From the NCBI GenBank assembly GCA_001695595.3, contig MBPM02000155.1, forward strand, positions 1 through 64,000: a stretch of 64,000 nucleotides of DNA, written 5' to 3'. The DNA is from Plasmopara viticola. Taxonomy: Eukaryota; Oomycota; Peronosporomycetes; Peronosporales; Peronosporaceae. A program made the translations under genes and the position numbers. The notes under the pieces were generated by a model, which saw nothing but the letters and a program-made list of their open reading frames with translations, was not told the origin of the DNA and did no database searches. How positions within the stretch are numbered: the first letter of the stretch is position 1; each line of letters begins with the position of its first letter. Of the stretch, positions 1 through 12,612 are shown one piece after another.

Positions 1-98
1 CTCGCTTAGGTACGCTTAGAAACGTGTCTGCATGTCCAGGAAGCTAGATTGGACGTATTTGAGGCCGTAGAATCAAATGGCGCTTCAAATGGAGCAGA
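1..98 (+). repeat. Partial first monomer with internal CAAATGG duplication
   Basis: The window opens one base into a monomer. Within it CAAATGG occurs twice, at 74-80 and 86-92, where the normal unit has it once, apparently replacing the usual AGAATCGG segment. This looks like a small slippage or template-switch event. Confidence 0.7.
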
Positions 99-1569
99 AC
101 TCGCTTAGGTACGCTTAGAACGCGTGTCTGCATGTCTAAGCTAGATTGGACGTATCAGGCCGTGGAAAGAATCGGCGCTTCAAATGGAGCAGTTCGCTTA
201 GGTACGCTTAGAAGCGTGTCTGCATGTCTAGAAGCTAGATTGGACGTATTGGGCCGTAGAAACAATCGGCGCTTCAAATGGAGCAGCAGCTTAGGTACGC
301 TTAGCAGCGTGTCTGCATGTCCAGAGCTAGATTGGACGTATCTGAGGCCGTAGGAAGAATCGGCGCTTTAAATGGAGCAGTTACTCGCTTAGGTACGCTT
401 AGAACACGTGTCTGCATGTCCAGGAAGCTAGATTGGACGTATCCTGGGCCGTAGGAAGAATTGGCGCTTTAAATGGAGCAGTACTCGCTTAGGTACGCTT
501 AGAAAGCGTGTCTGCATGTCTAGGAAGCTAGATTGGACGTATCTGAGGCCGTAGAAAGAATCGGCGCTTCAAATGGAGCAGTACTCGCTTAGGTACGCTT
601 AGAAGCGTGTCTGCATGTCCAGAAGCTAGATTGGACGTATCAAGGCCGTAGGAAGAATCGGCGCTTCAAATGGAGCAGTACTACTCGCTTAGGTACGCTT
701 AGAACACGTGTCTGCATGTCCAGAAGCTAGATTGGACGTATCTGAGGCCGTAGGAAGAATCGGCGCTTCAAATGGAGCAGTACTCGCTTAGGTACGCTTA
801 GAACACGTGTCTGCATGTCCAGGAAGCTAGATTGGACGTATCTGAGGCCGTGGGAAGAATTGGCGCTTTAAATGGAGCAGTACTCGCTTAGGTACGCTTA
901 GAACGCGTGTCTGCATGTAAGCTAGATTGGACGTATCAAGGCCGTGGAAAGAATCGGCGCTTCAAATGGAGCAGAACTCGCTTAGGTACGCTTAGAAAGC
1001 GTGTCTGCATGTCAGGAAGCTAGATTGACGTATCTAAGGCCGTAGAAAGACTCGGCGCTTCAAATAGCAGCACTCGCTTAGGTACGCTTAGAACACGTGT
1101 CTGCATGTCCAGGAAGCTAGATTGGACGTATCTGAGGCCGTAGGAAGAATCGGCGCTTCAAATGGAGCAGTACTCGCTTAGGTACGCTTAGAACGCGTGT
1201 CTGCATGTCTAGAAAGCTAGATTGGACGTATCTGAGGCCGTAGGAAGAATCGGCGCTTCAAATGGAGCAGAACTCGCTTAGGTACGCTTAGAAAGCGTGT
1301 CTGCATGTCCAGAAAGCTAGATTGGACGTATCTGAGGCCGTGGAAGAATGGCGCTTCAAATGGAGCAGTACTCGCTTAGGTACGCTTAGAAAGCGTGTCT
1401 GCATGTCTAGGAAGCTAGATTGGACGTATCTAAGGCCGTAGAAAGACTCGGCGCTTCAAATCCAGCAGCACTCGCTTAGGTACGCTTAGAAAGCGTGTCT
1501 GCATGTCCAGAAAGCTGGATTGGACGTATCCAAGTCCGTGGGAAGAATTGGCGCTTCAAATGGAGCAGT

Positions 1570-2466
1570 ACTCGCTTAGGTACGCTTAGAAAGCGTGTCT
1601 GCATGTCTAGGAAGCTAGATTAGACGTATCTAAGGCCGTAGAAAGACTCGGCGCTTCAAATGGAGCAGCACTCGCTTAGGTACGCTTAGAAAGCGTGTCT
1701 GCATGTCCAGAAAGCTGGATTGGACGTATCCAAGTCCGTGGGAAGAATTGGCGCTTCAAATGGAGCAGTACTCGCTTAGGTACGCTTAAAGCACGTGTCT
1801 GCATGTCCAGGAAGCAAGATTGGACGTATCTGAGGCCGTAGGAAGAATCGGCGCTTTAAATGGAGCAGTACTCGCTTAGGTACGCTTAGAACACGTGTCT
1901 GCATGTCCAGAAAGCTAAATTGGACGTATCTGAGGCCGTAGGAAGAATCGGCGCTTTAAATGGAGCAGTGCTCGCTTAGGTACGCTTAGAACACGTGTCT
2001 GCATGTCCAGGAAGCTAGATTGGACGTATCTGAGGCCGTGGGAAGAATTGGCGCTTCAAATGGAGCAGTACTCGCTTAGGTACGCTTGCAACGCGTGTCT
2101 GCATGTCTAAGCTAGATTGTACGTATTCAAGGCCGTGGAAAGACTCGGCGCTTCAAATGGAGCAGTACTCGCTTAGGTACGCTTAGAACGCGTGTCTGCA
2201 TGTCTAGAAAGCTAGATTGGACGTATCTGAGGCCGTAGAAACAATCGGCGCTTCAAATGGAGCAGAACTCGCTTAGGTACGCTTGCAACGCGTGTCTGCA
2301 TGTCCAGGAGGCTAGATTGGACGTATCCAAGGCCGTGGAAAGAATTGGCGCTTCAAATGAAGCATTACTCGCTTAGTTACGCTTAGAACACGTGTCTGCA
2401 TGTCCAGGAAGCTAGATTGGACGTATCTGAGGCCGTAGGAAGAATCGGCGCTTCAAATGGAGCAGA
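1570..2466 (+). repeat. Higher-order repeat copy, 9 monomers (897 bp)
   Basis: Nine monomers in the order: GAAAGC with GTCTAGG; GAAAGC with CCAAGTCCGTGGG; AAAGCAC with the rare GAAGCAAGA core; GAACAC with TTTAAATGG; GAACAC; GCAACGC with GTCTAAGC; GAACGC with GTAGAAACAATC; GCAACGC with CCAAGG; GAACAC ending GCAGAAC. The next block at 2467 begins again with GAAAGC/GTCTAGG and carries the same series through its seventh monomer, including a second GAAGCAAGA. Repetition of a multi-monomer order with shared private variants is the definition of a higher-order repeat. Confidence 0.75.
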
Positions 2467-3220
2467 ACTCGCTTAGGTACGCTTAGAAAGCGTGTCTGCA
2501 TGTCTAGGAAGCTAGATTGGACGTATCTGAGGCCGTAGAAAGATCGGCGCTTCAAATAGCAGCACTCGCTTAGGTACGCTTAGAAAGCGTGTCTGCATGT
2601 CCAGAAGCTAGATTGGACGTATCAAGGCCGTGGAAGAATCGGCGCTTCAAATGGAGCAGTACTCGCTTAGGTACGCTTAAAGCACGTGTCTGCATGTCCA
2701 GGAAGCAAGATTGGACGTATCTGAGGCCGTAGGAAGAATCGGCGCTTTAAATGGAGCAGTACTCGCTTAGGTACGCTTAGAACGTGTCTGCATGTCCAGA
2801 AGCTAGATTGGACGTATCTGAGGCCGTAGGAAGAATCGGCGCTTTAAATGGAGCAGTACTCGCTTAGGTACGCTTAGAACACGTGTCTGCATGTCCAGGA
2901 AGCTAGATTGGACGTATCTGAGGCCGTGGAAGAATCGGCGCTTCAAATGGAGCAGTACTCGCTTAGGTACGCTTAAACGCGTGTCTGCATGTCCAAGCTA
3001 GATTGGACGTATCAAGGCCGTGGAAAGAATCGGCGCTTCAAATGCAGCAGTACTCGCTTAGGTACGCTTAGAACGCGTGTCTGCATGTCTAGAAAGCTAG
3101 ATTGGACGTATCTGAGGCCGTAGAAAATCGGCGCTTCAAATGGAGCAGACTCGCTTAGGTACGCTTGAAACGCGTGTCTGCATGTCCAGGAAGCTAGATT
3201 GGACGTATCAAGCCGTGGAA
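2467..3220 (+). repeat. Higher-order repeat copy, incomplete (8 monomers)
   Basis: Follows the block at 1570-2466 in the same monomer order: GAAAGC/GTCTAGG, GAAAGC, AAAGCAC with GAAGCAAGA, GAAC, GAACAC, AAACGC with CCAAGC, GAACGC with CTAGAAAG, GAAACGC. It ends early because the eighth monomer (3149-3220) is truncated to 72 bp and the ninth is missing. Similarity to the preceding copy suggests recent unequal exchange. Confidence 0.65.
3149..3220 (+). repeat. Truncated monomer (72 bp)
   Basis: The unit runs normally to CCGTGGAA and then joins directly to the next unit's CTCGCTTAGG at 3220/3221, losing about 27 bp including hairpin 3 and the GGAGCAG end. Confidence 0.85.
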
Positions 3221-3901
3221 CTCGCTTAGGTACGCTTAGAAAGCGTGTCTGCATGTCCAGAAGCTAGATTGGACGTATCTGAGGCCGTGGAAGAATCGGC
3301 GCTTCAAATGGAGCAGACTCGCTTAGGTACGCTTAGAAAGCGTGTCTGCATGTCCAGAAAGCTAGATTGGACGTATCTGAGGCCGTAGGAAGAATCGGCG
3401 CTTCAAATGGAGCAGCACTCGCTTAGGTACGCTTAGAACGTGTCTGCATGTCCAGAAAGCTAGATTGGACGTATCTGAGGCCGTAGGAAGAATCGGCGCT
3501 TCAAATGGAGCAGTACTCGCTTAGGTACGCTTAGAAACGTGTCTGCATGTCCAGGGAAGCTAGATTGGACGTATCTGAGGCCGTGGAAGAATCGGCGCTT
3601 CAAATGGAGCAGTACTCGCTTAGGTACGCTTAGAACGCGTGTCTGCATGTAAGCTAGATTGACGTATCAAGGCCGTGGAAGAATCGGCGCTTCAAATGGA
3701 GCAGTACTCGCTTAGGTACGCTTAGAACGCGTGTCTGCATGTCTAGGAAGCTAGATTGGACGTATCTGAGGCCGTAGAAAATCGGCGCTTCAAATGGAGC
3801 AGACTCGCTTAGGTACGCTTAGCAACGCGTGTCTGCATGTCCAGGAGCTAGATTGGACGTATCCAAGGCCGTGGAAAGAATCGGCGCTTCAAATGGAGCA
3901 G

Positions 3902-3930
3902 ACTCGCTTAGGTACGCTTAAATGGAGCAG
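3902..3930 (+). repeat. Monomer remnant (29 bp), internal deletion
   Basis: The beginning of a unit, ending GGTACGCTTA, is joined to AATGGAGCAG, the end of a unit, losing about 70 bp. The junction reads CGCTTAAATGG. It fits a deletion between the CGCTTA at offsets 14-19 and the CGCTTTAAAT form of the later CGCTT, so short homology probably guided it. Confidence 0.85.
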
Positions 3931-5972
3931 ACTCGCTTAGGTACGCTTAGAAGCGTGTCTGCATGTCCAGGAAGCTAGATTGGACGTATCTGAGGCCGTA
4001 GGAAAGAATCGGCGCTTCAAATGGAGCAGCTCGCTTAGGTACGCTTAGAAAGCGTGTCTGCATGTCCAGAAGCTAGATTGGACGTATCAAGGCCGTGGAA
4101 GAATTGGCGCTTCAAATGGAGCAGTACTCGCTTAGGTACGCTTAGAAAGCGTGTCTGCATGTCTAGGAAGCTAGATTGGACGTATCTAAGGCCGTAGAAA
4201 GACTCGGCGCTTCAAATGCAGCAGCACTCGCTTAGGTACGCTTAGAAAGCGTGTCTGCATGTCCAGAAGCTAGATTGGACGTATCAAGGCCGTGGAAGAA
4301 TTGGCGCTTCAAATGGAGCAGTACTCGCTTAGGTACGCTTAGAAGCACGTGTCTGCATGTCCAGGAAGCTAGATTGGACGTATCTGAGGCCGTAGGAAGA
4401 ATCGGCGCTTCAAATGGAGCAGTACTCGCTTAGGTACGCTTAGAACGTGTCTGCATGTCCAGAAGCTAGATTGGACGTATCTGAGGCCGTGGAAGAATCG
4501 GCGCTTCAAATGGAGCAGTACTCGCTTAGGTACGCTTAGAACACGTGTCTGCATGTCCAGGAAGCTAGATTGGACGTATCTGAGGCCGTGGAAGAATTGG
4601 CGCTTCAAATGGAGCAGTACTCGCTTAGGTACGCTTAGAACGCGTGTCTGCATGTCCAAGCTAGATTGGACGTATCAAGGCCGTGGAAGAATCGGCGCTT
4701 CAAATGGAGCAGTACTCGCTTAGGTACGCTTAGAACACGTGTCTGCATGTCTAGAAGCTAGATTGGACGTATCTGAGGCCGTAGAAAGACTCGGCGCTTC
4801 AAATGGAGCAGACTCGCTTAGGTACGCTTAGAACGCGTGTCTGCATGTCCAGGAAGCTAGATTGGACGTATCAAGGCCGTGGAAAGAATTGGCGCTTCAA
4901 ATGAGCAGCACTCGCTTAGGTACGCTTAGAACACGTGTCTGCATGTCCAGGAAGCTAGATTGGACGTATCTCCGTGGAAGAATCGGCGCTTCAAATGGAG
5001 CAGTACTCGCTTAGGTACGCTTAGAAGCGTGTCTGCATGTCCAGGAAGCTAGATTGGACGTATCTGAGGCCGTAGAAGAATCGGCGCTTCAAATGGAGCA
5101 GTACTCGCTTAGGTACGCTTAGAAAGCGTGTCTGCATGTCCAGAAGCTAGATTGGACGTATCAGGCCGTGGAAGAATCGGCGCTTCAAATGGAGCAGTAC
5201 TCGCTTAGGTACGCTTAAAGCACGTGTCTGCATGTCCAGAAGCTAGATTGGACGTATCTGAGGCCGTAGGAAGAATCGGCGCTTCAAATGGAGCAGTACT
5301 CGCTTAGGTACGCTTAGAACGTGTCTGCATGTCCAGAAGCTAGATTGGACGTATCTGAGGCCGTAGGAAGAATCGGCGCTTCAAATGGAGCAGTACTCGC
5401 TTAGGTACGCTTAGAACACGTGTCTGCATGTCCAGAAGCTAGATTGGACGTATCTGAGGCCGTGGAAGAATTGGCGCTTCAAATGGAGCAGTACTCGCTT
5501 AGGTACGCTTAGAACGCGTGTCTGCATGTCCAGAAGCTAGATTGGACGTATCTAGGCCGTAAAGAATCGGCGCTTCAAATGCAGCAGTACTCGCTTAGGT
5601 ACGCTTAGAACGCGTGTCTGCATGTCCAGATAGCTAGATCGGACGTATCTGAGGCCGTAGGAAGAATCGGCGCTTCAAATGGAGCAGACTCGCTTAGGTA
5701 CGCTTAGAACGCGTGTCTGCATGTCCAGGAAGCTAGATTGGACGTATCAAGGCCGTAGGAAGATCGGCGCTTCAAATCAGACTCGCTTAGGTACGCTTAG
5801 AACGTGTCTGCATGTCCAGAAGCTAGATTGGACGTATCAGGCCGTGGAAGAATCGGCGCTTCAAATGGAGCAGTACTCGCTTAGGTACGCTTAGAAGCGT
5901 GTCTGCATGTCCAGGAAGCTAGATTGGACGTATCTGAGGCCGTAGGAAGAATCGGCGCTTCAAATGAGCAGT

Positions 5973-6150
5973 ACTCGCTTAGGTACGCTTAGAAAGCGTG
6001 TCTGCATGTCCAGAAGCTAGATTGGACGTATCGGCCGTTCGCTTCAAATGAGCAGTACTCGCTTAGGTACGCTTAGTGTCTGCATGTCCAGGAAGCTAGA
6101 TTGGACGTATCTGAGGCCGTAGGAAGAATCGGCGCTTCAAATGGAGCAGT
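5973..6150 (+). repeat. Two adjacent shortened monomers (84 and 94 bp)
   Basis: The first unit (5973-6056) has GTATCGGCCGTTCGCTTC, missing GAGG-type bases and the GGAAGAATCGG segment. The second (6057-6150) has CTTAGTGTCTG, lacking the six-base palindrome region. Two consecutive damaged units suggest either one local rearrangement or a weak assembly stretch. Confidence 0.8.
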
Positions 6151-8116
6151 ACTCGCTTAGGTACGCTTAGAACGCGTGTCTGCATGTCCAGAAGCTAGAT
6201 TGGACGTATCTGAGGCCGTAGGAAGAATCGGCGCTTCAAATGGAGCAGTACTCGCTTAGGTACGCTTAGAACGCGTGTCTGCATGTCTAGGAAGCTAGAT
6301 TGGACGTATCTGAGGCCGTGGAAAATCGGCGCTTCAAATGGAGCAGTACTCGCTTAGGTACGCTTAGAACGCGTGTCTGCATGTCCAGAAGCTAGATTGG
6401 ACGTATCAGGCCGTGGAAGAATCGGCGCTTCAAATGGAGCAGTACTCGCTTAGGTACGCTTAGAACACGTGTCTGCATGTCCAGAAGCTAGATTGGACGT
6501 ATCTGAGGCCGTAGGAAGAATCGGCGCTTCAAATGGAGCAGTACTCGCTTAGGTACGCTTAGAACGCGTGTCTGCATGTCCAGGAAGCTAGATTGGACGT
6601 ATCTGAGGCCGTAGGAAGAATCGGCGCTTCAAATGGAGCAGTACTCGCTTAGGTACGCTTAGAAAGCGTGTCTGCATGTCCAGGAAGCTAGATTGGACGT
6701 ATCTGAGGCCGTGGAAGAATCGGCGCTTCAAATGGAGCAGTACTCGCTTAGGTACGCTTAGAAAGCGTGTCTGCATGTCTAGGAAGCTAGATTGGACGTA
6801 TCTAAGGCCGTAGAAAATCGGCGCTTCAAATGGAGCAGCTCGCTTAGGTACGCTTAGAAAGCGTGTCTGCATGTCCAGAAAGCTAGATTGGACGTATCTG
6901 AGGCCGTGGAAGAATCGGCGCTTCAAATGGAGCAGTACTCGCTTAGGTACGCTTAGAAGCACGTGTCTGCATGTCCAGGAAGCTAGATTGGACGTATCTG
7001 AGGCCGTAGGAAGAATCGGCGCTTCAAATGGAGCAGTACTCGCTTAGGTACGCTTAGAACACGTGTCTGCATGTCCAGAAAGCTAGATTGGACGTATCTG
7101 AGGCCGTAGGAAGAATCGGCGCTTTAAATGGAGCAGTACTCGCTTAGGTACGCTTAGAACACGTGTCTGCATGTCCAGGAAGCTAGATTGGACGTATCTG
7201 AGGCCGTGGAAGAATCGGCGCTTCAAATGGAGCAGTACTCGCTTAGGTACGCTTAGAACGCGTGTCTGCATGTCCAGGAAGCTAGATTGGACGTATCTGA
7301 GGCCGTGGAAAGAATCGGCGCTTCAAATGCAGCAGTACTCGCTTAGGTACGCTTAGAAACGCGTGTCTGCATGTCAGGAAGCTAGATTGGACGTATCTAA
7401 GGCCGTAGAAAATCGGCGCTTCAAATAGCAGCACTCGCTTAGGTACGCTTAGAAGCGTGTCTGCATGTCCAGAAGCTAGATTGGACGTATCCAAGGCCGT
7501 GGAAGAATTGGCGCTTCAAATGGAGCAGTACTCGCTTAGGTACGCTTAAAGCACGTGTCTGCATGTCCAGGAAGCAAGAATGGACGTATCTGAGGCCGTA
7601 GGAAGAATCGGCGCTTTAAATGGAGCAGTACTCGCTTAGGTACGCTTAGACACGTGTCTGCATGTCCAGAAGCTAGATTGGACGTATCTGAGGCCGTAGG
7701 AAGAATCGGCGCTTCAAATGGAGCAGTTCGCTTAGGTACGCTTAGAAACGTGTCTGCATGTCCAGGAAGCTAGATTGGACGTATCTGAGGCCGTAGGAAG
7801 AATCGGCGCTTCAAATGGAGCAGTACTCGCTTAGGTACGCTTAGAACGCGTGTCTGCATGTCCAGAAGCTAGATTGGACGTATCAAGGCCGTGGAAAGAA
7901 TTGGCGCTTTAAATGGAGCAGTACTCGCTTAGGTACGCTTAGAACGCGTGTCTGCATGTCTAGATGGCTAGATTGGACGTATTTGAGGCCGTAGAATCGG
8001 CGCTTCAAATGGAGCAGTACTCGCTTAGGTACGCTTAGAACGCGTGTCTGCATGTCCAGGAAGCTAGATTGGACGTATCTGAGGCCGTGGAAGAATCGGC
8101 GCTTCAAATGGAGCAG

Positions 8117-8270
8117 ACTCGCTTAGGTACGCTTAGAACGCGTGTCTGCATGTCCAGAGCTAGATTGGACGTAGGCCGTAGGATTGTACGCTTACACGTG
8201 TCTGCATGTCCAGGAAGCTAGATTGGACGTATCTGGGCCGTAGGAAGAATCGGCGCTTCAAATGGAGCAG
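8117..8270 (+). repeat. Fused monomer pair (154 bp instead of ~199)
   Basis: After GGACGTAGGCCGTAGGATT at 8166-8184 the sequence resumes at GTACGCTTACACG, so the end of one unit and the start of the next are gone. Bases CTGA before GGCCGT are also missing. The remainder is a normal monomer. Confidence 0.85.
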
Positions 8271-11200
8271 ACTCGCTTAGGTACGCTTAGAAAGCGTGTC
8301 TGCATGTCTAGGAAGCTAGATTAGACGTATCTAAGGCCGTAGAAAGAATCGGCGCTTCAAATAGCAGCACTCGCTTAGGTACGCTTAGAAAGCGTGTCTG
8401 CATGTCCAGAAGCTAGATTGGACGTATCAAGGCCGTGGAAGAATTGGCGCTTCAAATGAGCAGTACTCGCTTAGGTACGCTTAGAAAGCGTGTCTGCATG
8501 TCTAGGAAGCTAGATTGACGTATCTAAGGCCGTAGGAAAGATCGGCGCTTCAAATGGAGCAGTACTCGCTTAGGTACGCTTAGAAAGCGTGTCTGCATGT
8601 CCAGAAAGCTGATTGGACGTATCCAGGCCGTGGAAGAATCGGCGCTTCAAATGGAGCAGTACTCGCTTAGGTACGCTTAAAGCACGTGTCTGCATGTCCA
8701 GGAAGCTAGATTGGACGTATCTGAGGCCGTAAAGAATCGGCGCTTCAAATGGAGCAGTACTCGCTTAGGTACGCTTAGAGCACGTGTCTGCATGTCCAGA
8801 AAGCTAGATTGGACGTATCTGAGGCCGTAGGAAGAATCGGCGCTTCAAATGGAGCAGTACTCGCTTAGGTACGCTTAGAAGCACGTGTCTGCATGTCCAG
8901 GAAGCTAGATTGGACGTATCTGAGGCCGTGGAAGAATCGGCGCTTCAAATGGAGCAGTACTCGCTTAGGTACGCTTAGAACGCGTGTCTGCATGTCCTAA
9001 GCTAGATTGGACGTATCTGAAGGCCGTGGAAAGAATCGGCGCTTCAAATGGAGCAGTACTCGCTTAGGTACGCTTAGAACGCGTGTCTGCATGTCCAGAA
9101 GCTAGATTGGACGTATCTGAGGCCGTAGGAAGAATCGGCGCTTCAAATGGAGCAGTACTCGCTTAGGTACGCTTAGAACGCGTGTCTGCATGTCCAGGAA
9201 GCTAGATTGGACGTATCAAGGCCGTGGAAAGAATTGGCGCTTCAAATGAGCAGTACTCGCTTAGGTACGCTTAGAACACGTGTCTGCATGTCCAGAAGCT
9301 AGATTGGACGTATCTGAGGCCGTAGGAAGAATCGGCGCTTCAAATGGAGCAGAACTCGCTTAGGTACGCTTAGAAGCGTGTCTGCATGTCCAGAAGCTAG
9401 ATTGGACGTATCTGAGGCCGTAGGAAGAATCGGCGCTTCAAATGGAGCAGACTCGCTTAGGTACGCTTAGAACGCGTGTCTGCATGTCCAGAAAGCTAGA
9501 TTGGACGTATCTGAAGGCCGTAGGAAGAATCGGCGCTTCAAATGGAGCAGTACTCGCTTAGGTACGCTTAGAACACGTGTCTGCATGTCCAGGAAGCTAG
9601 ATTGGACGTATCTGGGCCGTAGGAAGAATCGGCGCTTCAAATGGAGCAGACTCGCTTAGGTACGCTTAGAAAGCGTGTCTGCATGTCCAGAAAGCTAGAT
9701 TGGACGTATCAAGGCCGTGGAAGAATCGGCGCTTCAAATGGAGCAGTACTCGCTTAGGTACGCTTAGAAAGCGTGTCTGCATGTCCAGGAAGCTAGATTG
9801 GACGTATCTAGGCCGTAGAAAGAATCGGCGCTTCAAATGGAGCAGCACTCGCTTAGGTACGCTTAGAAAGCGTGTCTGCATGTCCAGAAGCTAGATTGGA
9901 CGTATCAGGCCGTGGAAGAATGGCGCTTCAAATGGAGCAGTACTCGCTTAGGTACGCTTAAAGCACGTGTCTGCATGTCCAGGAAGCTAGATTGGACGTA
10001 TCTGAGGCCGTAGGAAGAATCGGCGCTTTAAATGGAGCAGTACTCGCTTAGGTACGCTTAGAGCACGTGTCTGCATGTCCAGAAGCTAGATTGGACGTAT
10101 CTGAGGCCGTGGAAGAATCGGCGCTTCAAATGGAGCAGTACTCGCTTAGGTACGCTTAGAACACGTGTCTGCATGTCCAGAAGCTAGATTGGACGTATCT
10201 GAGGCCGTGGAAGAATCGGCGCTTCAAATGGAGCAGTACTCGCTTAGGTACGCTTGAAACGCGTGTCTGCATGTCCAAAGCTAGATTGGACGTATCAAGG
10301 CCGTGGAAAGAATCGGCGCTTCAAATGGAGCAGTACTCGCTTAGGTACGCTTAGAACGCGTGTCTGCATGTCCAGATAGCTAGATTGGACGTATCTGAGG
10401 CCGTAGGAAGAATCGGCGCTTCAAATGGAGCAGAACTCGCTTAGGTACGCTTGAACGCGTGTCTGCATGTCCAGGAAGCTAGATTGGACGTATCTGAGGC
10501 CGTAGGAAGAATCGGCGCTTCAAATGGAGCAGAACTCGCTTAGGTACGCTTAGAACGCGTGTCTGCATGTCCAGGAAGCTAGATTGGACGTATCAGGCCG
10601 TAGGAAGAATCGGCGCTTTAAATGGAGCAGTACTCGCTTAGGTACGCTTAGAACACGTGTCTGCATGTCCAGGAAGCTAGATTGGACGTATCTGAGGCCG
10701 TAGGAAGAATCGGCGCTTCAAATGGAGCAGAACTCGCTTAGGTACGCTTAGAAAGCGTGTCTGCATGTCTAGGAAGCTAGATTGGACGTATCTAAGGCCG
10801 TAGAAAGAATCGGCGCTTCAAATAGCAGTACTCGCTTAGGTACGCTTAGAACGCGTGTCTGCATGTCCAGAAAGCTAGATTGGACGTATCCAAGGCCGTG
10901 GGAAGAATCGGCGCTTCAAATGGAGCAGTACTCGCTTAGGTACGCTTAGAACGCGTGTCTGCATGTCCAGGAAGCTAGATTGGACGTATCAAGGCCGTAG
11001 GAAAGAATCGGCGCTTCAAATGGAGCAGACTCGCTTAGGTACGCTTAGAAAGCGTGTCTGCATGTCCAGGAAGCTAGATTGGACGTATCCAAGGCCGTGG
11101 AAGAATCGGCGCTTCAAATGGAGCAGTACTCGCTTAGGTACGCTTAGAAGCGTGTCTGCATGTCCAGGAAGCTAGATTGGACGTATCTGAGGCCGTAAAA

Positions 11201-12511
11201 GAATCGGCGCTTCAAATGGAGCAGTACTCGCTTAGGTACGCTTAGAACGTGTCTGCATGTCCAGAAGCTAGATTGGACGTATCTGAGGCCGTAGGAAGAA
11301 TCGGCGCTTCAAATGGAGCAGTACTCGCTTAGGTACGCTTAGAGCACGTGTCTGCATGTCCAGGAAGCTAGATTGGACGTATCTGAGGCCGTGGAAGAAT
11401 CGGCGCTTCAAATGGAGCAGTACTCGCTTAGGTACGCTTAGAACGCGTGTCTGCATGTCTAGAAGCTAGATTGGACGTATCAGGCCGTGGAAGAATCGGC
11501 GCTTCAAATGCAGCAGTACTCGCTTAGGTACGCTTAGAACGCGTGTCTGCATGTCCAGGAAGCTAGATTGGACGTATCTGAGGCCGTAGAAACAATCGGC
11601 GCTTCAAATGGAGCAGTACTCGCTTAGGTACGCTTAGAACGCGTGTCTGCATGTCCAGGAAGCTAGATTGGACGTATCCAAGGCCGTGGAAAGAATCGGC
11701 GCTTCAAATGGAGCAGTACTCGCTTAGGTACGCTTAGAACACGTGTCTGCATGTCCAGGAAGCTAGATTGGACGTATCTGAGGCCGTAGGAAGAATCGGC
11801 GCTTCAAATGGAGCAGAACTCGCTTAGGTACGCTTAGAAAGCGTGTCTGCATGTCTAGGAAGCTAGATTGGACGTATCTGAGGCCGTAGAAGATCGGCGC
11901 TTCAAATGGAGCAGCACTCGCTTAGGTACGCTTAGAAAGCGTGTCTGCATGTCCAGAAGCTAGATTGGACGTATCAAGGCCGTGGAAGAATCGGCGCTTC
12001 AAATGGAGCAGTACTCGCTTAGGTACGCTTAGAAAGCGTGTCTGCATGTCTAGGAAGCTAGATTAGACGTATCTAAGGCCGTAGAAAGACTCGGCGCTTC
12101 AAATGGAGCAGAACTCGCTTAGGTACGCTTAGAAAGCGTGTCTGCATGTCTAAGAAGCTAGATTGGACGTATCCAAGGCCGTGGAAGAATCGGCGCTTCA
12201 AATGGAGCAGTACTCGCTTAGGTACGCTTAGAAGCACGTGTCTGCATGTCCAGAAGCTAGATTGGACGTATCTGAGGCCGTAGGAAGAATCGGCGCTTCA
12301 AATGGAGCAGTACTCGCTTAGGTACGCTTAGAAGCACGTGTCTGCATGTCCAGAAGCTAGATTGGACGTATCTGAGGCCGTAGGAAGAATCGGCGCTTCA
12401 AATGGAGCAGTACTCGCTTAGGTACGCTTAGAACACGTGTCTGCATGTCCAGGAAGCTAGATTGGACGTATCTGAGGCCGTAGGAAGAATTGGCGCTTCA
12501 AATGGAGCAGT

Positions 12512-12612
12512 ACTCGCTAAGTTACGCTTAGAAAGCGTGTCTGCATGTCCAGAAGCTAGATTGGACGTATCAGGCCGTGGAAGAATCGGCGCTTCAAATG
12601 GAGCAGTACTCG
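12512..12612 (+). repeat. Monomer with GCTAAGTTACGC head variant
   Basis: The unit begins ACTCGCTAAGTTACGC instead of ACTCGCTTAGGTACGC, destroying the first CGCTTAG copy. The same double change appears at 46942. Single-change forms, GCTTAGTTACGC near 2370, 42230 and 53750 and GCTAAGGTACGC near 21893, look like intermediates or recombinants. Confidence 0.6.

Larger units (their letters stand above)
1..8500 (+). repeat. Left tract: more substituted and rearranged monomers
   Basis: The first 2.5 kb holds most of the strongly substituted forms (GTGGGAAGAATTGG, CCAAGTCCG, ATTAGACG, TAGATTGTACG), and the first 8.5 kb holds five of the clear truncations I found. Beyond this, monomers are closer to the modal unit. 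The boundary is approximate and drawn by eye. Confidence 0.45.

Noticed and set aside
3902..3930. Transposon insertion or target-site duplication at the truncated units
   Set aside because: The stubs contain only satellite sequence, with no terminal inverted repeats and no flanking duplication of foreign DNA.
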